NCBI GenBank assembly: GCA_022653075.1
Contig: JALCSB010000011.1
Span: forward strand, 1 to 64,000
Direction: 5' to 3'
Origin: Intestinimonas sp.
GTDB lineage: Bacteria > Bacillota > Clostridia > Oscillospirales > Oscillospiraceae
DNA length: 64,000 bases
The notes under the pieces are model-generated. The model searched no databases. It was given only the letters and a program-made list of their open reading frames with translations, and was not told where the DNA came from. The translations under genes were made by a program, and so were the position numbers. Shown piece by piece: positions 7,470 through 17,311 of the stretch (position 1 is the stretch's first letter; every line of letters begins with the position of its first letter).

Positions 7470-7546
7470 TGGCACCCACGAGAGGATTCGAACCTCCGGC
7501 CTACCGCTTAGGAGGCGGTCGCTCTATCCAACTGAGCTACGTGGGT
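7470..7546 (-). tRNA. tRNA-Arg (anticodon CCT)
   Basis: The minus strand folds as a standard cloverleaf. The acceptor stem is ACCCACG/CGTGGGT, the D-arm is GCTCAGTTGGATAGAGC, the anticodon stem is ACCGC/GCGGT with loop CTCCTAA (anticodon CCT, reading AGG), the T-arm contains GGTTCGAATCC, and CCA is encoded (7472-7470). The discriminator base is G. Its 3' end faces the AT-rich SLOG/XRE islet, the side on which tRNA-targeting elements normally insert. Confidence 0.97.
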
Positions 7547-7746
7547 AAATCGGTATAAAATTAGCACACGGCAAAGGGCCGCCTTTTGGAGGGGGCGGTG
7601 GATGTTTATATCTTGTTACACTACAGACATCACACAACCTACACCGCGCTTTTCGTATTTTAACCGATGACAGTTCCTCTGTCAACCTGTGCGCTGGCCA
7701 AAAAGACGAAATTTCTGTACTATCTTTGCTTTTTTCTTGAAAAAAG

Positions 7747-7775
7747 TTGCGCTTTCTTTCGCGCCGATGTATAAT
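7747..7775 (+). promoter_or_regulatory. Probable sigma-A promoter of typA
   Basis: TTGCGC at 7747-7752 and a perfect TATAAT at 7770-7775 are separated by 17 bases. The start codon follows 58 bases downstream. Confidence 0.6.
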
Positions 7776-7832
7776 ATATGGTCGAGTCTAAAAATAATTC
7801 AGCAAAGCACAGAAAGTAAGAGGTGCCTGATT

Positions 7833-9656
7833 TTGCAGAATACCGAATTGAGAAATATTGCCATTATTGCTCACGTCGACCACGGCAAAACCACCCTGGT
7901 GGACGAAATGCTTAAACAGGGCGGCGTCTACCGGGAAAACCAGGCCACAGTGGACCGGGTCATGGATTCCAACGACCTGGAGCGCGAGCGCGGCATCACC
8001 ATCCTTGCCAAGAACACCGCCGTCCACTATAAGGGTGTAAAAATCAACATCGTTGACACCCCGGGCCACGCCGACTTCGGCGGCGAGGTGGAACGTATCC
8101 TCAAAATGGTCAACGGCGTCATCCTTCTGGTGGACGCGGCGGAGGGCCCCATGCCCCAGACCCGCTTTGTTCTGAGCAAGGCGCTGGATTTGGGTCACCG
8201 GGTCATTGTGGTCATTAACAAGATCGACCGGCCCGATCAGCGCATCCACGAGGTTTGTGACGAGGTGCTGGAGCTGCTGATGGACCTGAACGCCACCGAG
8301 GAACAGTTCGACTCTCCCACTCTGTTCTGCTCCGGCCGGCAGGGTACGGCCTCCTATTCGCCCGATGAACCCGGCAAGGACTTGATTCCTCTGTTCGAGA
8401 CCATCCTAAACTATATTCCCGCGCCGGAATCCGACAACGACGCCCCCTTTCAGATGCTGGTTTCCGCTATTGATTATAATGAGTTCGTGGGACGCATCGC
8501 CATCGGCCGCATTGAGCGAGGTACCATCAAGCAGAATCAGGAGATCGAGGTATGTAACTACCACGACCCGGACAGCCCCGGCAAAAAGGCCAAGGCGGTT
8601 TCCCTGTATCAGTTCGATGGTCTGAGCAAGGTCCCCTGCACGGAGGCCACCGGCGGCAATATCATCGCCATGAGCGGTATCGGCGACATCACCATCGGTG
8701 ATACCATCTGCTCTCCTCAGGCGGTGGAGCCCATTGAGTTTGTCAAGATTTCCTCTCCCACTATCGAGATGACCTTCTCCGTGAACGATTCTCCCTTTGC
8801 CGGAAGGGAAGGGAAGTATGTCACCTCCCGAAATCTGCGCGACCGCCTGACCCGCGAGACACTGAAAGACGTATCTCTTCGGGTGAACGAGACTGCCAAC
8901 ACGGATTCTTTCAACGTGGCCGGCCGGGGAGAGATGTCCCTGTCTATCCTGATTGAGACGATGCGCAGAGAGGGCTATGAATTTCAGGTCTCGCCTCCAC
9001 GGGTGCTGTATAAAGAGATCGACGGCAAGAAGTGTGAGCCCCTGGAACGTCTGGTGGTGGACGTGCCAGCCGACTGCGTGGGCGCCGTTATTGAAAAGAT
9101 GGGGAACCGCAAGGGCGACATGCTGGAGATGACCCCCGTGGGTAACCGCATGAAGGTGGAATTTCTGGTTCCGTCCCGAGGCCTGTTTGGTTACCGCAAC
9201 GAATTTCTGACCGACACCCGGGGCGAGGGCATCATGGCCTCCGTCTTTGAGAAATACGCCCCCGCGAAGGGCGAGATCGCCCGCCGCAGCAGCGGCAGCT
9301 TGGTGTCCTTCGAGACCGGCGAGTCCATCACTTACGGCCTGTACAACGCCCAGGAGCGGGGCGTCCTCTTCATTGGGGCAGGTGTGCCCGTGTATGCGGG
9401 CATGATCGTGGGGGAGACTCCAAAAAGCGAGGACATTTCGGTAAATGTCTGCAAGAAAAAGCAGCTTACCAACACCCGAGCCTCCGGCAGCGACGATGCC
9501 CTGCGCCTGATTCCGCCCCGCCAGATGTCCCTGGAGCAGTGTCTGGAATTTCTGGGCGACGACGAACTTCTGGAGGTCACTCCCCAGAACCTGCGTCTGC
9601 GCAAGCGCATCCTGGAACACAGCGAACGCATGAAGGCCCTCAAGGGCGGCAAGTAA
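7833..9656 (+). CDS. typA: Ribosome-associated translational GTPase TypA/BipA
   Basis: 607-residue translation-factor-type GTPase that binds the ribosome and assists 50S assembly and stress or cold adaptation. G1 is [15 protein letters not shown] at residues 13-27, the switch region contains [11 protein letters not shown]3 is [16 protein letters not shown] and G4 is NKIDRP. Domain II, the EF-G-like domains III and V, and the TypA C-terminal domain follow, and the length is typical. The open frame extends upstream to 7689, but the family begins at about [17 protein letters not shown] at 7833 is preceded by AAGAGGTG at a 7-base distance and gives the normal N-terminus. A hairpin terminator follows directly, so it is monocistronic. 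Confidence 0.96.
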   Translation: MQNTELRNIAIIAHVDHGKTTLVDEMLKQGGVYRENQATVDRVMDSNDLERERGITILAKNTAVHYKGVKINIVDTPGHADFGGEVERILKMVNGVILLVDAAEGPMPQTRFVLSKALDLGHRVIVVINKIDRPDQRIHEVCDEVLELLMDLNATEEQFDSPTLFCSGRQGTASYSPDEPGKDLIPLFETILNYIPAPESDNDAPFQMLVSAIDYNEFVGRIAIGRIERGTIKQNQEIEVCNYHDPDSPGKKAKAVSLYQFDGLSKVPCTEATGGNIIAMSGIGDITIGDTICSPQAVEPIEFVKISSPTIEMTFSVNDSPFAGREGKYVTSRNLRDRLTRETLKDVSLRVNETANTDSFNVAGRGEMSLSILIETMRREGYEFQVSPPRVLYKEIDGKKCEPLERLVVDVPADCVGAVIEKMGNRKGDMLEMTPVGNRMKVEFLVPSRGLFGYRNEFLTDTRGEGIMASVFEKYAPAKGEIARRSSGSLVSFETGESITYGLYNAQERGVLFIGAGVPVYAGMIVGETPKSEDISVNVCKKKQLTNTRASGSDDALRLIPPRQMSLEQCLEFLGDDELLEVTPQNLRLRKRILEHSERMKALKGGK

Positions 9657-9705
9657 GGAGCTCGAGCGCGTCATTGCACAGCGGGCAATGGCGCTCTCCT
9701 TTTTA
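9657..9705 (+). terminator. Terminator of typA
   Basis: Stacked stems GAGCGC/GCGCTC and CATTGC/GCAATG, with an outer GGA/TCC pairing, are followed by TTTTT. A second small hairpin CGGCGG-GATT-CCGCCG follows at about 9706-9721. Confidence 0.75.
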
Positions 9706-9748
9706 CGGCGGGATTCCGCCGTGTGATTTAGTCTATAAGGAGAACAAC

Positions 9749-11350
9749 ATGATCACTGTTTCCGATCTCAGCCTGCAATACAGCGGCGCCCCACTTTTTT
9801 CCCATGTGGACCTGCAGTTTACCCAGGGCAACTGTTACGGCATTATCGGTGCCAATGGCGCGGGTAAATCCACCTTTCTGAAAATCCTGTCCGGCCAACT
9901 GGAGCCCACCAGCGGCGAAGTCGCCATCCTGCCCCGGACCCGCATGTCGGTTCTGAAGCAGGACCAGAACGCCTACAACGCATTTTCCGTCATGGCCACT
10001 GTTATCATGGGTAATCCGCGCCTGTATGATATCGGTAAGGAAAAGGACGCCCTCTACGCCAAGGATGAGATGACCGATGAAGACGGCATCCACGCCTGTG
10101 AGCTGGAGGAGGAGTACGCCGAGCTGGGAGGCTGGGAGGCTGAGTCCGACGCCTCCCGCATTCTGCAGGGTCTGGGCGTGGCGGTGGATCTCCACGGCGA
10201 CCTGATGGCTAACCTGGACGGCCGCCTGAAGGTGAAAGTTTTGCTGGCCCAGGCACTGTTCGGCAATCCCGATATTCTCATGCTGGACGAACCTACCAAC
10301 AACCTGGACATCGAGGCCATCAACTGGCTGGAGGATTTCCTGCTGGATTTTCCGGGAACCGTGATCGTGGTTTCTCATGACCGCCACTTCCTCAACACCA
10401 TCTGCACCCATATCGTGGACATCGACTACGGTAAGATTAAAATGTATGTGGGTAACTACGACTTCTGGTACGAGTCCTCGCAGCTGATGCAGAACCTGAT
10501 TAAGAACCAGAACAAGAAAAATGAGGAAAAGATCAAGGAGCTGCAGGACTTTATCTCCCGCTTTTCCGCCAACAAGTCCAAGTCCAAGCAGGCTACCTCC
10601 CGCCGAAAGCTGCTGGATAAGCTCACGGTGGAGGAACTGCCCGCCTCCTCCCGCCGCTATCCGTGGGTGGGTTTTTCGCCCGACCGGGAGGTGGGCAAGG
10701 ACATTCTGTTCGTCACCGACGTTTCCAAAACGATCGACGGTGTGAAGATATTGGATAAGGTCTCCTTTACTGTGAACCACGGGGACAAAATTGCCTTTGT
10801 GGGGGAAAATGAAAACGCCCATACCGTGCTGTTCAAAATCCTGACCGGGGAACTGGAACCGGACGAAGGTACTGTGAAGTGGGGCCAGACCGCCACCTTC
10901 TCCTATTTCCCCAAGGATAACACTCCGTTCTTTAAGGGCAACAATGACAGCCTGCTGGATTGGCTGCGCCAGTTCTCCGAGGACAAGCACGAAAGTTATC
11001 TGCGGGGCTTTCTGGGCCGGATGCTCTTTTCCGGCGACGACATCCACAAGCAGGTAAAGGTGCTCTCCGGTGGCGAGAAGGTCCGCTGCATGCTCTCCCG
11101 CATGATGCTCTCCGGCGCCAATGTGCTGCTGCTGGACCAGCCTACCAACCACTTGGACCTGGAGTCCATCACCGCCGTCAACAACGGTCTTTCCGAAGTA
11201 AAGTGCAATGTTCTGTTTTCCTCCCACGACCACCAGTTGGTGCAGACGGTGGCCAACCGCATTTTTGACTTTACCGCCGGCGGAACCCTTATCGACCGGC
11301 AGACATCCTATGACGACTATCTGGAGCAGCAGGTTGTGGAAAAGCTTTAA
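9749..11350 (+). CDS. ykpA: ABC-F family ATPase, YkpA/YbiT type, with a degenerate second site
   Basis: 533-residue soluble ABC-F protein with two nucleotide-binding domains and no membrane segment; such proteins act on the ribosome E-site. NBD1 has Walker A GANGAGKST (34-42) and Walker B/catalytic Glu MLDEPTNNLD (Glu181), with a degenerate signature (NLDGRLKVK). The linker RFSANKSKSKQATSRRKLL is typical of YkpA/YbiT. NBD2 has a normal signature LSGGEKVRC (439-447), but its P-loop is GENENAHT (352-359), lacking the GKS/T lysine, and its Walker B reads LLDQPTNHLD with Gln464 where Glu is normal. The degenerate P-loop also occurs in B. subtilis YkpA as I recall it; the Glu-to-Gln change is extra. 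The start at 9749 has AAGGAG upstream. Confidence 0.92.
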   Translation: MITVSDLSLQYSGAPLFSHVDLQFTQGNCYGIIGANGAGKSTFLKILSGQLEPTSGEVAILPRTRMSVLKQDQNAYNAFSVMATVIMGNPRLYDIGKEKDALYAKDEMTDEDGIHACELEEEYAELGGWEAESDASRILQGLGVAVDLHGDLMANLDGRLKVKVLLAQALFGNPDILMLDEPTNNLDIEAINWLEDFLLDFPGTVIVVSHDRHFLNTICTHIVDIDYGKIKMYVGNYDFWYESSQLMQNLIKNQNKKNEEKIKELQDFISRFSANKSKSKQATSRRKLLDKLTVEELPASSRRYPWVGFSPDREVGKDILFVTDVSKTIDGVKILDKVSFTVNHGDKIAFVGENENAHTVLFKILTGELEPDEGTVKWGQTATFSYFPKDNTPFFKGNNDSLLDWLRQFSEDKHESYLRGFLGRMLFSGDDIHKQVKVLSGGEKVRCMLSRMMLSGANVLLLDQPTNHLDLESITAVNNGLSEVKCNVLFSSHDHQLVQTVANRIFDFTAGGTLIDRQTSYDDYLEQQVVEKL

Positions 11351-11382
11351 CCCGTTTTTCTAATTTCTTCAAACGATAAAAA

Positions 11383-11424
11383 CCGGCCCCGCGCACGGAG
11401 TATTTCGTGCGCGGGGCCGATTTT
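11383..11424 (+). terminator. Strong bidirectional terminator between ykpA and ftsH
   Basis: A 14-bp G+C-rich stem (11384-11397 with 11406-11419) is flanked by ATTTT on the right and, on the other strand, GTTTTTATCG. It serves the convergent ykpA (plus) and ftsH (minus) transcripts. Confidence 0.9.
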
Positions 11425-11452
11425 GCTCTCTTTTTTCCAATAGCCATGGACC

Positions 11453-13354
11453 CTATTTCTTTATTTCCGGCAGCACGTCAGTGATCAGGTCTTTCATGGC
11501 GTCCCGCAGGACCTCCGGCTGAGTGAACACCTGCTCGAACGTGGCGGCATCCATGGTCTCAAACTCCAGCAAATAGGCAGCGGTCAAGTCCAGCTGTGCC
11601 CGGTGCGCGCCCAGAATCTCCTCACACTTGGCGTAGGACCGGTCGATAATGGCCTTGATCTCCTCGTCAATGAGGCCGGCCACCTCTTCCGAATAGGTGC
11701 GGGTCTGGGCCATGCTGCGTCCGATGAACACCTCGTCGTGCCCGGTGTCGTAGACGACCGTACCCAGCTTCTCGCTCATGCCGTACTTGGTAACCATACT
11801 GCGGGCGATGGCGGAAGCCCGTTCCAGGTCGTTGGACGCACCGGTGGACACGTCGCCCAGCACCAGTTGCTCCGCCACCCGGCCGCCCAGGCAGACGGTA
11901 ATACGCTCCTGCAGCTCTTTGCGGGACTGATAGCTTTTGTCCTCCCGGGGCAGGGAGATGGTCATGCCTCCGGCGGGGCCGCGGGGGATAATGGTGATCT
12001 GATGGACGGGGTCGGGGGTATCCAGCGTATGGGTGACAATGGCGTGACCGGCCTCGTGGAAGGCGGTAAGTTTTCTGGCGTAAGGTGTTACCACCCGGCT
12101 CTTTTTCTCCGGTCCGGCAATGACCTTCAGCATCGCTTCATGGAGGTCCGCCATCGTGATAAACGCATGGCCGGTGCGGGCGGCCAGCAGGGCGGCCTCG
12201 TTCATCAGGTTTTCCAAATCAGCTCCCGTAAAGCCGCCGGTGGCGCGGGCCAACGTGTTGAGATCCACGTCGTCCCCCAGCGGCTTGTGGCGGCTGTGTA
12301 CTTTCAAAATGGCGGCGCGGCCTTTGATGTCGGGCAGGCCCACGTAGACCTGCCGGTCGAATCGGCCGGGCCGCAGCAGAGCGGGGTCCAGAATATCCTG
12401 CCGGTTGGTGGCGGCCATGACGATGACCCCCTCGTTGGCGGCAAAGCCGTCCATTTCCACCAGCAGTTGGTTCAGGGTCTGTTCCCGTTCGTCATGCCCA
12501 CCGCCCAAACCGGCTCCGCGCTGACGGCCCACCGCGTCGATCTCGTCGATAAATACGATGGCAGGTGACTCCTTCTTGGCCTGATCAAACAGATCGCGAA
12601 CGCGGGAGGCACCCACGCCCACATAAAGCTCCACAAAGTCGGAGCCGGAGATGGACAGAAAATGGACCCCAGCCTCACCGGCTACGGCGCGGGCCAGCAG
12701 CGTCTTGCCGGTACCCGGCGGGCCCACCAGCAGTACGCCTTTGGGAATGCGGGCACCCAGCTTCACATAGCGCTTGGGGTCCCGGAGGAATTCCACAATC
12801 TCTCGCAGCTCCTCTTTTTCCTCCTCGGCTCCCGCCACATCCTCAAATGTAACCTTTTTGTCGCCCTGATCTTCCAGCGTCCGGGTCCTTGCGTGGCTGA
12901 ACCGGGCGGTCTTGTCACCGCCCACGCCGCCGGCACTTTGCCGCAGGAACAGAAAATACCACATGAGCAGAAACAGTGCGCCGATGGCGATATAGGGCAG
13001 GTAGGTGGTCCACGTGGGTGGGGTTGGGTCATCCGGGTAGTCATAGTCACTGATAATGCCCGCCTGCCACTGATGCACAATCAGGTCGTTAAAGTCGTCA
13101 TAGAACAGCTGGAAGGAGTAGAGATTATAGGTCACCGTATCCTGTCCGTCCTGTGCCTGCTTCAGGGTGAGCGTAAGGGTATTGCTGTCGTCCACCTTCA
13201 GGCTCTCCACCTGCTGCTGCTCCAGCAGGCGCCGGATCTCCGCATAGCTGGGTTCCGTGGTCCGGTTCATATTCTGCAAAGTATACAGGGTTCCCAGTAA
13301 AATGAGCAGAATGAGGCTATAAAACGCGATGTCCCGCATGCTGAACTTTTTCAA
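11453..13354 (-). CDS. ftsH: ATP-dependent zinc metalloprotease FtsH (first copy)
   Basis: 633-residue membrane AAA+ protease that degrades misfolded membrane proteins and regulators. Transmembrane segments lie near residues 8-28 and 118-137 with a small extracytoplasmic domain between. Walker A is VGPPGTGKT (210-218), Walker B FIDEID, the second region of homology ends LLRPGRFDR, and the zinc site is HEAGH (433-437). It is the last gene of the gdpP-rplI-dnaB-tilS-hpt-ftsH run, 53 bp after hpt; tilS-hpt-ftsH is a classic Firmicutes order. The annotated start is TTG at 13354, which gives the expected MKKF-type N-terminus but has a distant AAAGGA; an ATG five codons later is the alternative. 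A second FtsH is at 48226. Confidence 0.95.
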   Translation of the reverse strand: MKKFSMRDIAFYSLILLILLGTLYTLQNMNRTTEPSYAEIRRLLEQQQVESLKVDDSNTLTLTLKQAQDGQDTVTYNLYSFQLFYDDFNDLIVHQWQAGIISDYDYPDDPTPPTWTTYLPYIAIGALFLLMWYFLFLRQSAGGVGGDKTARFSHARTRTLEDQGDKKVTFEDVAGAEEEKEELREIVEFLRDPKRYVKLGARIPKGVLLVGPPGTGKTLLARAVAGEAGVHFLSISGSDFVELYVGVGASRVRDLFDQAKKESPAIVFIDEIDAVGRQRGAGLGGGHDEREQTLNQLLVEMDGFAANEGVIVMAATNRQDILDPALLRPGRFDRQVYVGLPDIKGRAAILKVHSRHKPLGDDVDLNTLARATGGFTGADLENLMNEAALLAARTGHAFITMADLHEAMLKVIAGPEKKSRVVTPYARKLTAFHEAGHAIVTHTLDTPDPVHQITIIPRGPAGGMTISLPREDKSYQSRKELQERITVCLGGRVAEQLVLGDVSTGASNDLERASAIARSMVTKYGMSEKLGTVVYDTGHDEVFIGRSMAQTRTYSEEVAGLIDEEIKAIIDRSYAKCEEILGAHRAQLDLTAAYLLEFETMDAATFEQVFTQPEVLRDAMKDLITDVLPEIKK

Positions 13355-13407
13355 AACTGGACCACATCCTTTACGTTACGATTGGGGCCATAGTGTCCAC
13401 ACTCGGC

Positions 13408-13965
13408 TCAATCCTTAATCATATCTTCCTCATAAACCCGGCGCTTTAAAACGCCGATATAGGGCAGGTTGCGGTACTTTTCTCCATAATCCAGCCCGTA
13501 ACCCACCACAAACTCGTCCGGAATGGAAAAGCCGCTGTAATCGGCAGTGACCGGCTTGGTGCGGCGGGAGGGCTTATCCAACAGAGTACACAGCCGGATA
13601 GAGGCCGGCTTGCGGGCTTTCAAAAGTTCGAGCAGATAGCTGAGGGTATTGCCACTGTCCAGGATATCCTCCACCACCAGGATGTCTTTCCCCTCCGCGC
13701 TCTCGGTCAGGTCCTTGATCATTTTCACCTGGCCCGAGGACTTGGTTCTTGTACCATATGAGGAAACCGCCATAAAATCCACCGTGCAGGGCAGGGTGAT
13801 GCAACGGGTCAGATCTGCCATGAAGATAAAGGACCCCCGCAGTACGCTGACCAGCAGCGGTTCCTTCCCGGCGTAATCCCGGTCAATTTGTGCCGCCATC
13901 TCCACCACCCGCTGATGTAGTGTCTCCTCGGAAAACAGAATATGGTCAATATCTTGCTCTAACAT
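13408..13965 (-). CDS. hpt: Hypoxanthine phosphoribosyltransferase
   Basis: 185-residue purine-salvage enzyme converting hypoxanthine (or guanine) and PRPP to IMP (GMP). The PRPP loop VVEDILDSGNTL is at residues 97-108, SVLRGSFIFMADL near 40-52, and the C-terminal FVVGYGLDYGEKYRNLPYIG is the HPRT signature. AAGGATGG precedes the ATG. It lies 15 bp after tilS, as in B. subtilis, where TilS and HprT also act together on ftsH expression. The window's second purine phosphoribosyltransferase is xpt at 58930. Confidence 0.95.
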   Translation of the reverse strand: MLEQDIDHILFSEETLHQRVVEMAAQIDRDYAGKEPLLVSVLRGSFIFMADLTRCITLPCTVDFMAVSSYGTRTKSSGQVKMIKDLTESAEGKDILVVEDILDSGNTLSYLLELLKARKPASIRLCTLLDKPSRRTKPVTADYSGFSIPDEFVVGYGLDYGEKYRNLPYIGVLKRRVYEEDMIKD

Positions 13966-13980
13966 AAAAATTCCATCCTT

Positions 13981-15345
13981 TTATTTTTCTTTCTGGACAA
14001 AAGCAAGCTCGAAAGCCGCCTCGCCGGGCCTGGCCAGAGCCCCCTCCGCTGGGCCAATACCGGCCACAGCCAGCACGCCTGACGCACCGGCCAGCACGGG
14101 AAGCCGGTCCCGAACCCACCTAGGCACTTTCTCCTCCACCAGCAGCTTTTTAAGCGTCTTGGTTCTGCGGCCGGGCAGACGCAAAACATCTCCGCTCTGC
14201 CGGGGGCGCACCGTGACGCCGTGTTCCATGGCACTGCCGGCCAGAAAAAAACGATCCCGCTTGGGAGAAGACGGGGGGCAAACGGCGGGGTGGCATAAAA
14301 TAAGCCAACCGGTCCCAGCCGGTTCCGTGATGCCGTCGGTACAAAGCGACACGGGGGCAAACGGCGCGGGTAATTTCTCCCGGGCAAGCCACAGGAGGTC
14401 ATAGGACCGGCGGGCCGTAATGCCGCCTGGCAGGGACAGAGACGCGGAGGGGTCCCCGCTCCGGCACAGCGCCACCAACGCGGTGAGATGGGCGGCGGAG
14501 CATTTGCCGGAGCCGTCGCCCGCCCGGGCCAGCAGGATGCGGGCCGCCCGCGCGGCCACCGGGTCGGGTTCCCGGGCAATGCGCGCGGCTGGGAAAAACA
14601 GACCCGCCTCCGTCTCCCGGGCGGGGAGAACCGTCTGGGCGGCTCTGGCATTCAGGCAATCATTGTCGGCCCGTAAACGGGCCATGGCCGCCGCCGTATC
14701 TTCCACAAAGCGTGGATTAAGTGCCCGGAGCACCGGGAGCACCTGATGGCGCAGCCGGTTGCGGGTGTAGGCCTGGTTTGCGTTGGTGCTGTCCTCCACA
14801 TGGGGGATGTGATGCTCCACCAGATATTGCTCAATCTCCGCCCGGGTAGTGGTGAGAAGAGGGCGGATCAGGCCGCCCCGGCGGGGCGCGATGCCGCCGA
14901 GTCCCTGAAGACCCGTCCCTCGGACTAAGTGCAGCAGCAGAGTCTCGGCGTTGTCATCTGCGGTATGGGCGGTAGCGATACGTTCGGCGCCCACCCGTGC
15001 AGCGGTCCGGCGTAAAAAAGTGTAGCGCAGCCGGCGCGCCGTCTCTTCCACACCTTGCTTCCGCCGGACGGCCTCGCCGGCCACGTCGCCGGAGCCCACA
15101 GTCAGCGGCACCCCCCACTTCCCGCACATGGCACGGACAAAGTTGGCGTCCCGTGCCGACTCCTCGCCCCGTAAGCAATGGTCGTAATGGGCGGCGGCCA
15201 CGGTGAACCCCCCGTCGCTGGACAGGGCCAGCAGCCGATGCAGCAGACACATAGAATCCGCGCCACCGGACACCGCGCACAGCACTGTCCCTCCCTGGGG
15301 CAGCATCCCGTATTCCCTTGTCAGCGCCATCAGGGCGTCCAGCAT
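13981..15345 (-). CDS. tilS: tRNA(Ile)-lysidine synthase TilS
   Basis: 454-residue N-type ATP pyrophosphatase that lysidylates C34 of tRNA-Ile(CAU) so that it reads AUA. The PP-loop SGGADSMCLLHRL is at residues 26-38; AAAHYDHCLRGEESARDANFV and IATAHTADDNAETLLLHLVRG carry the conserved catalytic and binding residues. The second half contains the TilS substrate-binding and C-terminal domains (VRPRQSGDVLRLPGR). GGGAGG precedes the ATG. It lies 21 bp after dnaB and 15 bp before hpt, so it is co-transcribed. The gene is essential in nearly all bacteria. Confidence 0.95.
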   Translation of the reverse strand: MLDALMALTREYGMLPQGGTVLCAVSGGADSMCLLHRLLALSSDGGFTVAAAHYDHCLRGEESARDANFVRAMCGKWGVPLTVGSGDVAGEAVRRKQGVEETARRLRYTFLRRTAARVGAERIATAHTADDNAETLLLHLVRGTGLQGLGGIAPRRGGLIRPLLTTTRAEIEQYLVEHHIPHVEDSTNANQAYTRNRLRHQVLPVLRALNPRFVEDTAAAMARLRADNDCLNARAAQTVLPARETEAGLFFPAARIAREPDPVAARAARILLARAGDGSGKCSAAHLTALVALCRSGDPSASLSLPGGITARRSYDLLWLAREKLPAPFAPVSLCTDGITEPAGTGWLILCHPAVCPPSSPKRDRFFLAGSAMEHGVTVRPRQSGDVLRLPGRRTKTLKKLLVEEKVPRWVRDRLPVLAGASGVLAVAGIGPAEGALARPGEAAFELAFVQKEK

Positions 15346-15366
15346 AAAAAGTCCTCCCGGTGCGTG

Positions 15367-16716
15367 TCAGGATTCCTCATGGGTGCGATCCAGAGAAGAA
15401 AAGGTGGTATAGGCGGGCAGCCACTGCAGTTCAATCTTCCGGGTCTCTCCGTGGCGGTTCTTGGCCACGATACACTCCGCGATATTACGGTTTTCCGAGT
15501 CCTCATTATAATAGTCGTCCCGATACAGGAACATGACGATGTCGGCATCCTGTTCAATGGCGCCGGATTCCCGCAGGTCGGACAACATAGGGCGCTTGTC
15601 AGAGCGGCCCTCCGGCGCGCGGGAAAGCTGGGACAGGCAGAGGACAGGCACGTTCAGTTCCTTGGCCATGATCTTCATGGCGCGGGAAATGTCGGAAACC
15701 GCCTGTTGGCGGTTTTCTCCGGCGTAGCGATTCTTGCCGCCGGCCGATTGCATGAGCTGTAGGTAATCAATGATAACAAGCCCCAGATTTTCCACCCGGC
15801 GGCACTTGGCGTTCATATCCGCCACCGAGAGGGCGGGGTTGTCGTCGATGAGAATATGCGTTTTACCCAGTGAGGCGGCTGCCAGAGCGATCTTGTCCCA
15901 GTCGTCATCGCTGAGTTTTCCGGTGACCAGCTTCTGATTGTCCACAAACGCTTCGTTGGAAATCAGGCGCATGGCCAGCTGTTCCCGGCTCATCTCCAAC
16001 GAGAAAAAAACCGCCGTTTTTCCGGAAAATTTCCCCGCGTGGAGCAGAATATTGAGTGCCATGGAGGTCTTGCCCATGCCAGGGCGGGCGGCCAGCAGAA
16101 TCAGGTCCGAGTCGTTTAGCCCGGAGATGGCGGCATCCAGGTCAGGCAGGCCGGTGGAGAGGCCGGGAACAGCCGCGCTGTTCTGGGACAACTCCTCCAA
16201 CCGGTCCAGTACGGACAGAACCACCGTGGAGATGGGGGTCAGTCCCTGGGCAGCCCTGCCCTGCCGGATGGCATAAATGCGCTGTTCGGCCGCGTCCAGC
16301 ACCTCTTGGGCGGTACCGGTACCCTCCTGGATCATGCCGGTGAGATCCGCAGCGGCCTCAGCCACCCGCCGCAGGAGGGACTTGTCTTTGACGATCTGGA
16401 TATATTCTCCCACATTAGCGGCGGTGGGAGTCACTTCCATAAGCTGAAGAATGTAATTCCGGGAGTTATTTTCGTCGTAAACCCCATTCTGGCGCAGGCC
16501 CTCCAGTACGGTGACCGGGTCAATCGTCTCGGAGAAGTTGAACATGGTGTAGATCGTCTCGAAGATTTCCCGGTTCTGCCGGAGGTAGAAGTCCTCCGGA
16601 TGCAGGTTCTCCACCACCTCCGGTACACACCGTGCATCGATAAGCACGGAACCGATAACCGCCTGCTCCGCCTCTACACTGTGCGGCATCTGCCGGATCA
16701 GAAGTTCTTCTTCCAT
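15367..16716 (-). CDS. dnaB: Replicative DNA helicase DnaB
   Basis: 449-residue hexameric replicative helicase. The N-terminal helical domain begins PHSVEAEQAVIGSVL. The RecA-like domain has Walker A AARPGMGKTSMA (209-220), Walker B LGLVIIDYLQLM, and the later DADIVMFLYRDDYYN and NRHGETRKIELQW motifs. The start was moved from 16740 to 16716 because GGGAGG sits 8 bases before the latter ATG. rplI lies 92 bp upstream; gdpP-rplI-dnaB is the B. subtilis yybT-rplI-dnaC arrangement, usually not far from the replication origin. Confidence 0.96.
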   Translation of the reverse strand: MEEELLIRQMPHSVEAEQAVIGSVLIDARCVPEVVENLHPEDFYLRQNREIFETIYTMFNFSETIDPVTVLEGLRQNGVYDENNSRNYILQLMEVTPTAANVGEYIQIVKDKSLLRRVAEAAADLTGMIQEGTGTAQEVLDAAEQRIYAIRQGRAAQGLTPISTVVLSVLDRLEELSQNSAAVPGLSTGLPDLDAAISGLNDSDLILLAARPGMGKTSMALNILLHAGKFSGKTAVFFSLEMSREQLAMRLISNEAFVDNQKLVTGKLSDDDWDKIALAAASLGKTHILIDDNPALSVADMNAKCRRVENLGLVIIDYLQLMQSAGGKNRYAGENRQQAVSDISRAMKIMAKELNVPVLCLSQLSRAPEGRSDKRPMLSDLRESGAIEQDADIVMFLYRDDYYNEDSENRNIAECIVAKNRHGETRKIELQWLPAYTTFSSLDRTHEES

Positions 16717-16808
16717 GCTAATCGCCTCCCTGAATGTCATCCGTACCCGGTTTAGGTCTTGCCGCCCGCTTCACCTGTGCACCGGCTCCCTAGCTCCGCG
16801 CTTCTTTT

Positions 16809-17258
16809 CTATTTCGCCTCGGACACCACTACATAGACGGTGCCCGTCACTTCATACCCCAGTTTACACTTGATCTGATAGGTGCCGAACGCTTTGATTG
16901 GTTCGTCCTGTACCATCTTGGTCTTGGCCACATCCAGCCCGAACTGGGCTTTCAGCCCTTCGGAGATCTCCTTGGTGGTCACCGCGCCAAATAGACGCCC
17001 ACCAGTACCCGCCTTGGCAGTCAGCTTTACCACACTGGTCTTGAGCTGCTCGGCGGTTTTCTCCGCCTCGGCCTTTTCCGCGGCTTCGCGGGCCTTACGT
17101 GCCTTCTCCTCCAGTTTCATCCGGTTCACGTTATCGGCGTTGGCTTCCACGGCCAGCTTGCGGGGAAGCAGGTAGTTGCGGGCATAGCCGTCGGACACTT
17201 CCATCAGTTGGCCCTTCTTGCCCTGACCTCTTACATCCTTCTGTAAAATCACTTTCAC
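16809..17258 (-). CDS. rplI: 50S ribosomal protein L9
   Basis: 149 residues, normal for L9. The N-terminal domain VKVILQKDVRGQGKKGQL and GYARNYLLPRKLAVEAN are diagnostic; a long basic/acidic helix (KLEEKARKAREAAEKAEAEK) connects to the C-terminal domain. The start is GTG at 17258, with AAAGGA about 10 bases upstream; this gives the family N-terminus, whereas the frame remains open to 17315. L9 binds 23S rRNA near L1 and helps keep reading frame. Confidence 0.95.
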   Translation of the reverse strand: MKVILQKDVRGQGKKGQLMEVSDGYARNYLLPRKLAVEANADNVNRMKLEEKARKAREAAEKAEAEKTAEQLKTSVVKLTAKAGTGGRLFGAVTTKEISEGLKAQFGLDVAKTKMVQDEPIKAFGTYQIKCKLGYEVTGTVYVVVSEAK

Positions 17259-17311
17259 GGTCGGTTCATCCTTTCTTGTGGTCCAGCCCGCAGAGCGGGC
17301 CGGGGTATGGC

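Noticed and set aside
7361..7558. 65-codon plus-strand ORF across the tRNA region
   Set aside because: It runs through the terminator and the antisense of tRNA-Arg and has no start signal.
9728..11233. 501-codon minus-strand ORF opposite ykpA
   Set aside because: The composition (valine/histidine/glutamine-rich, no motifs) is that of an antisense shadow of the ABC-F gene.
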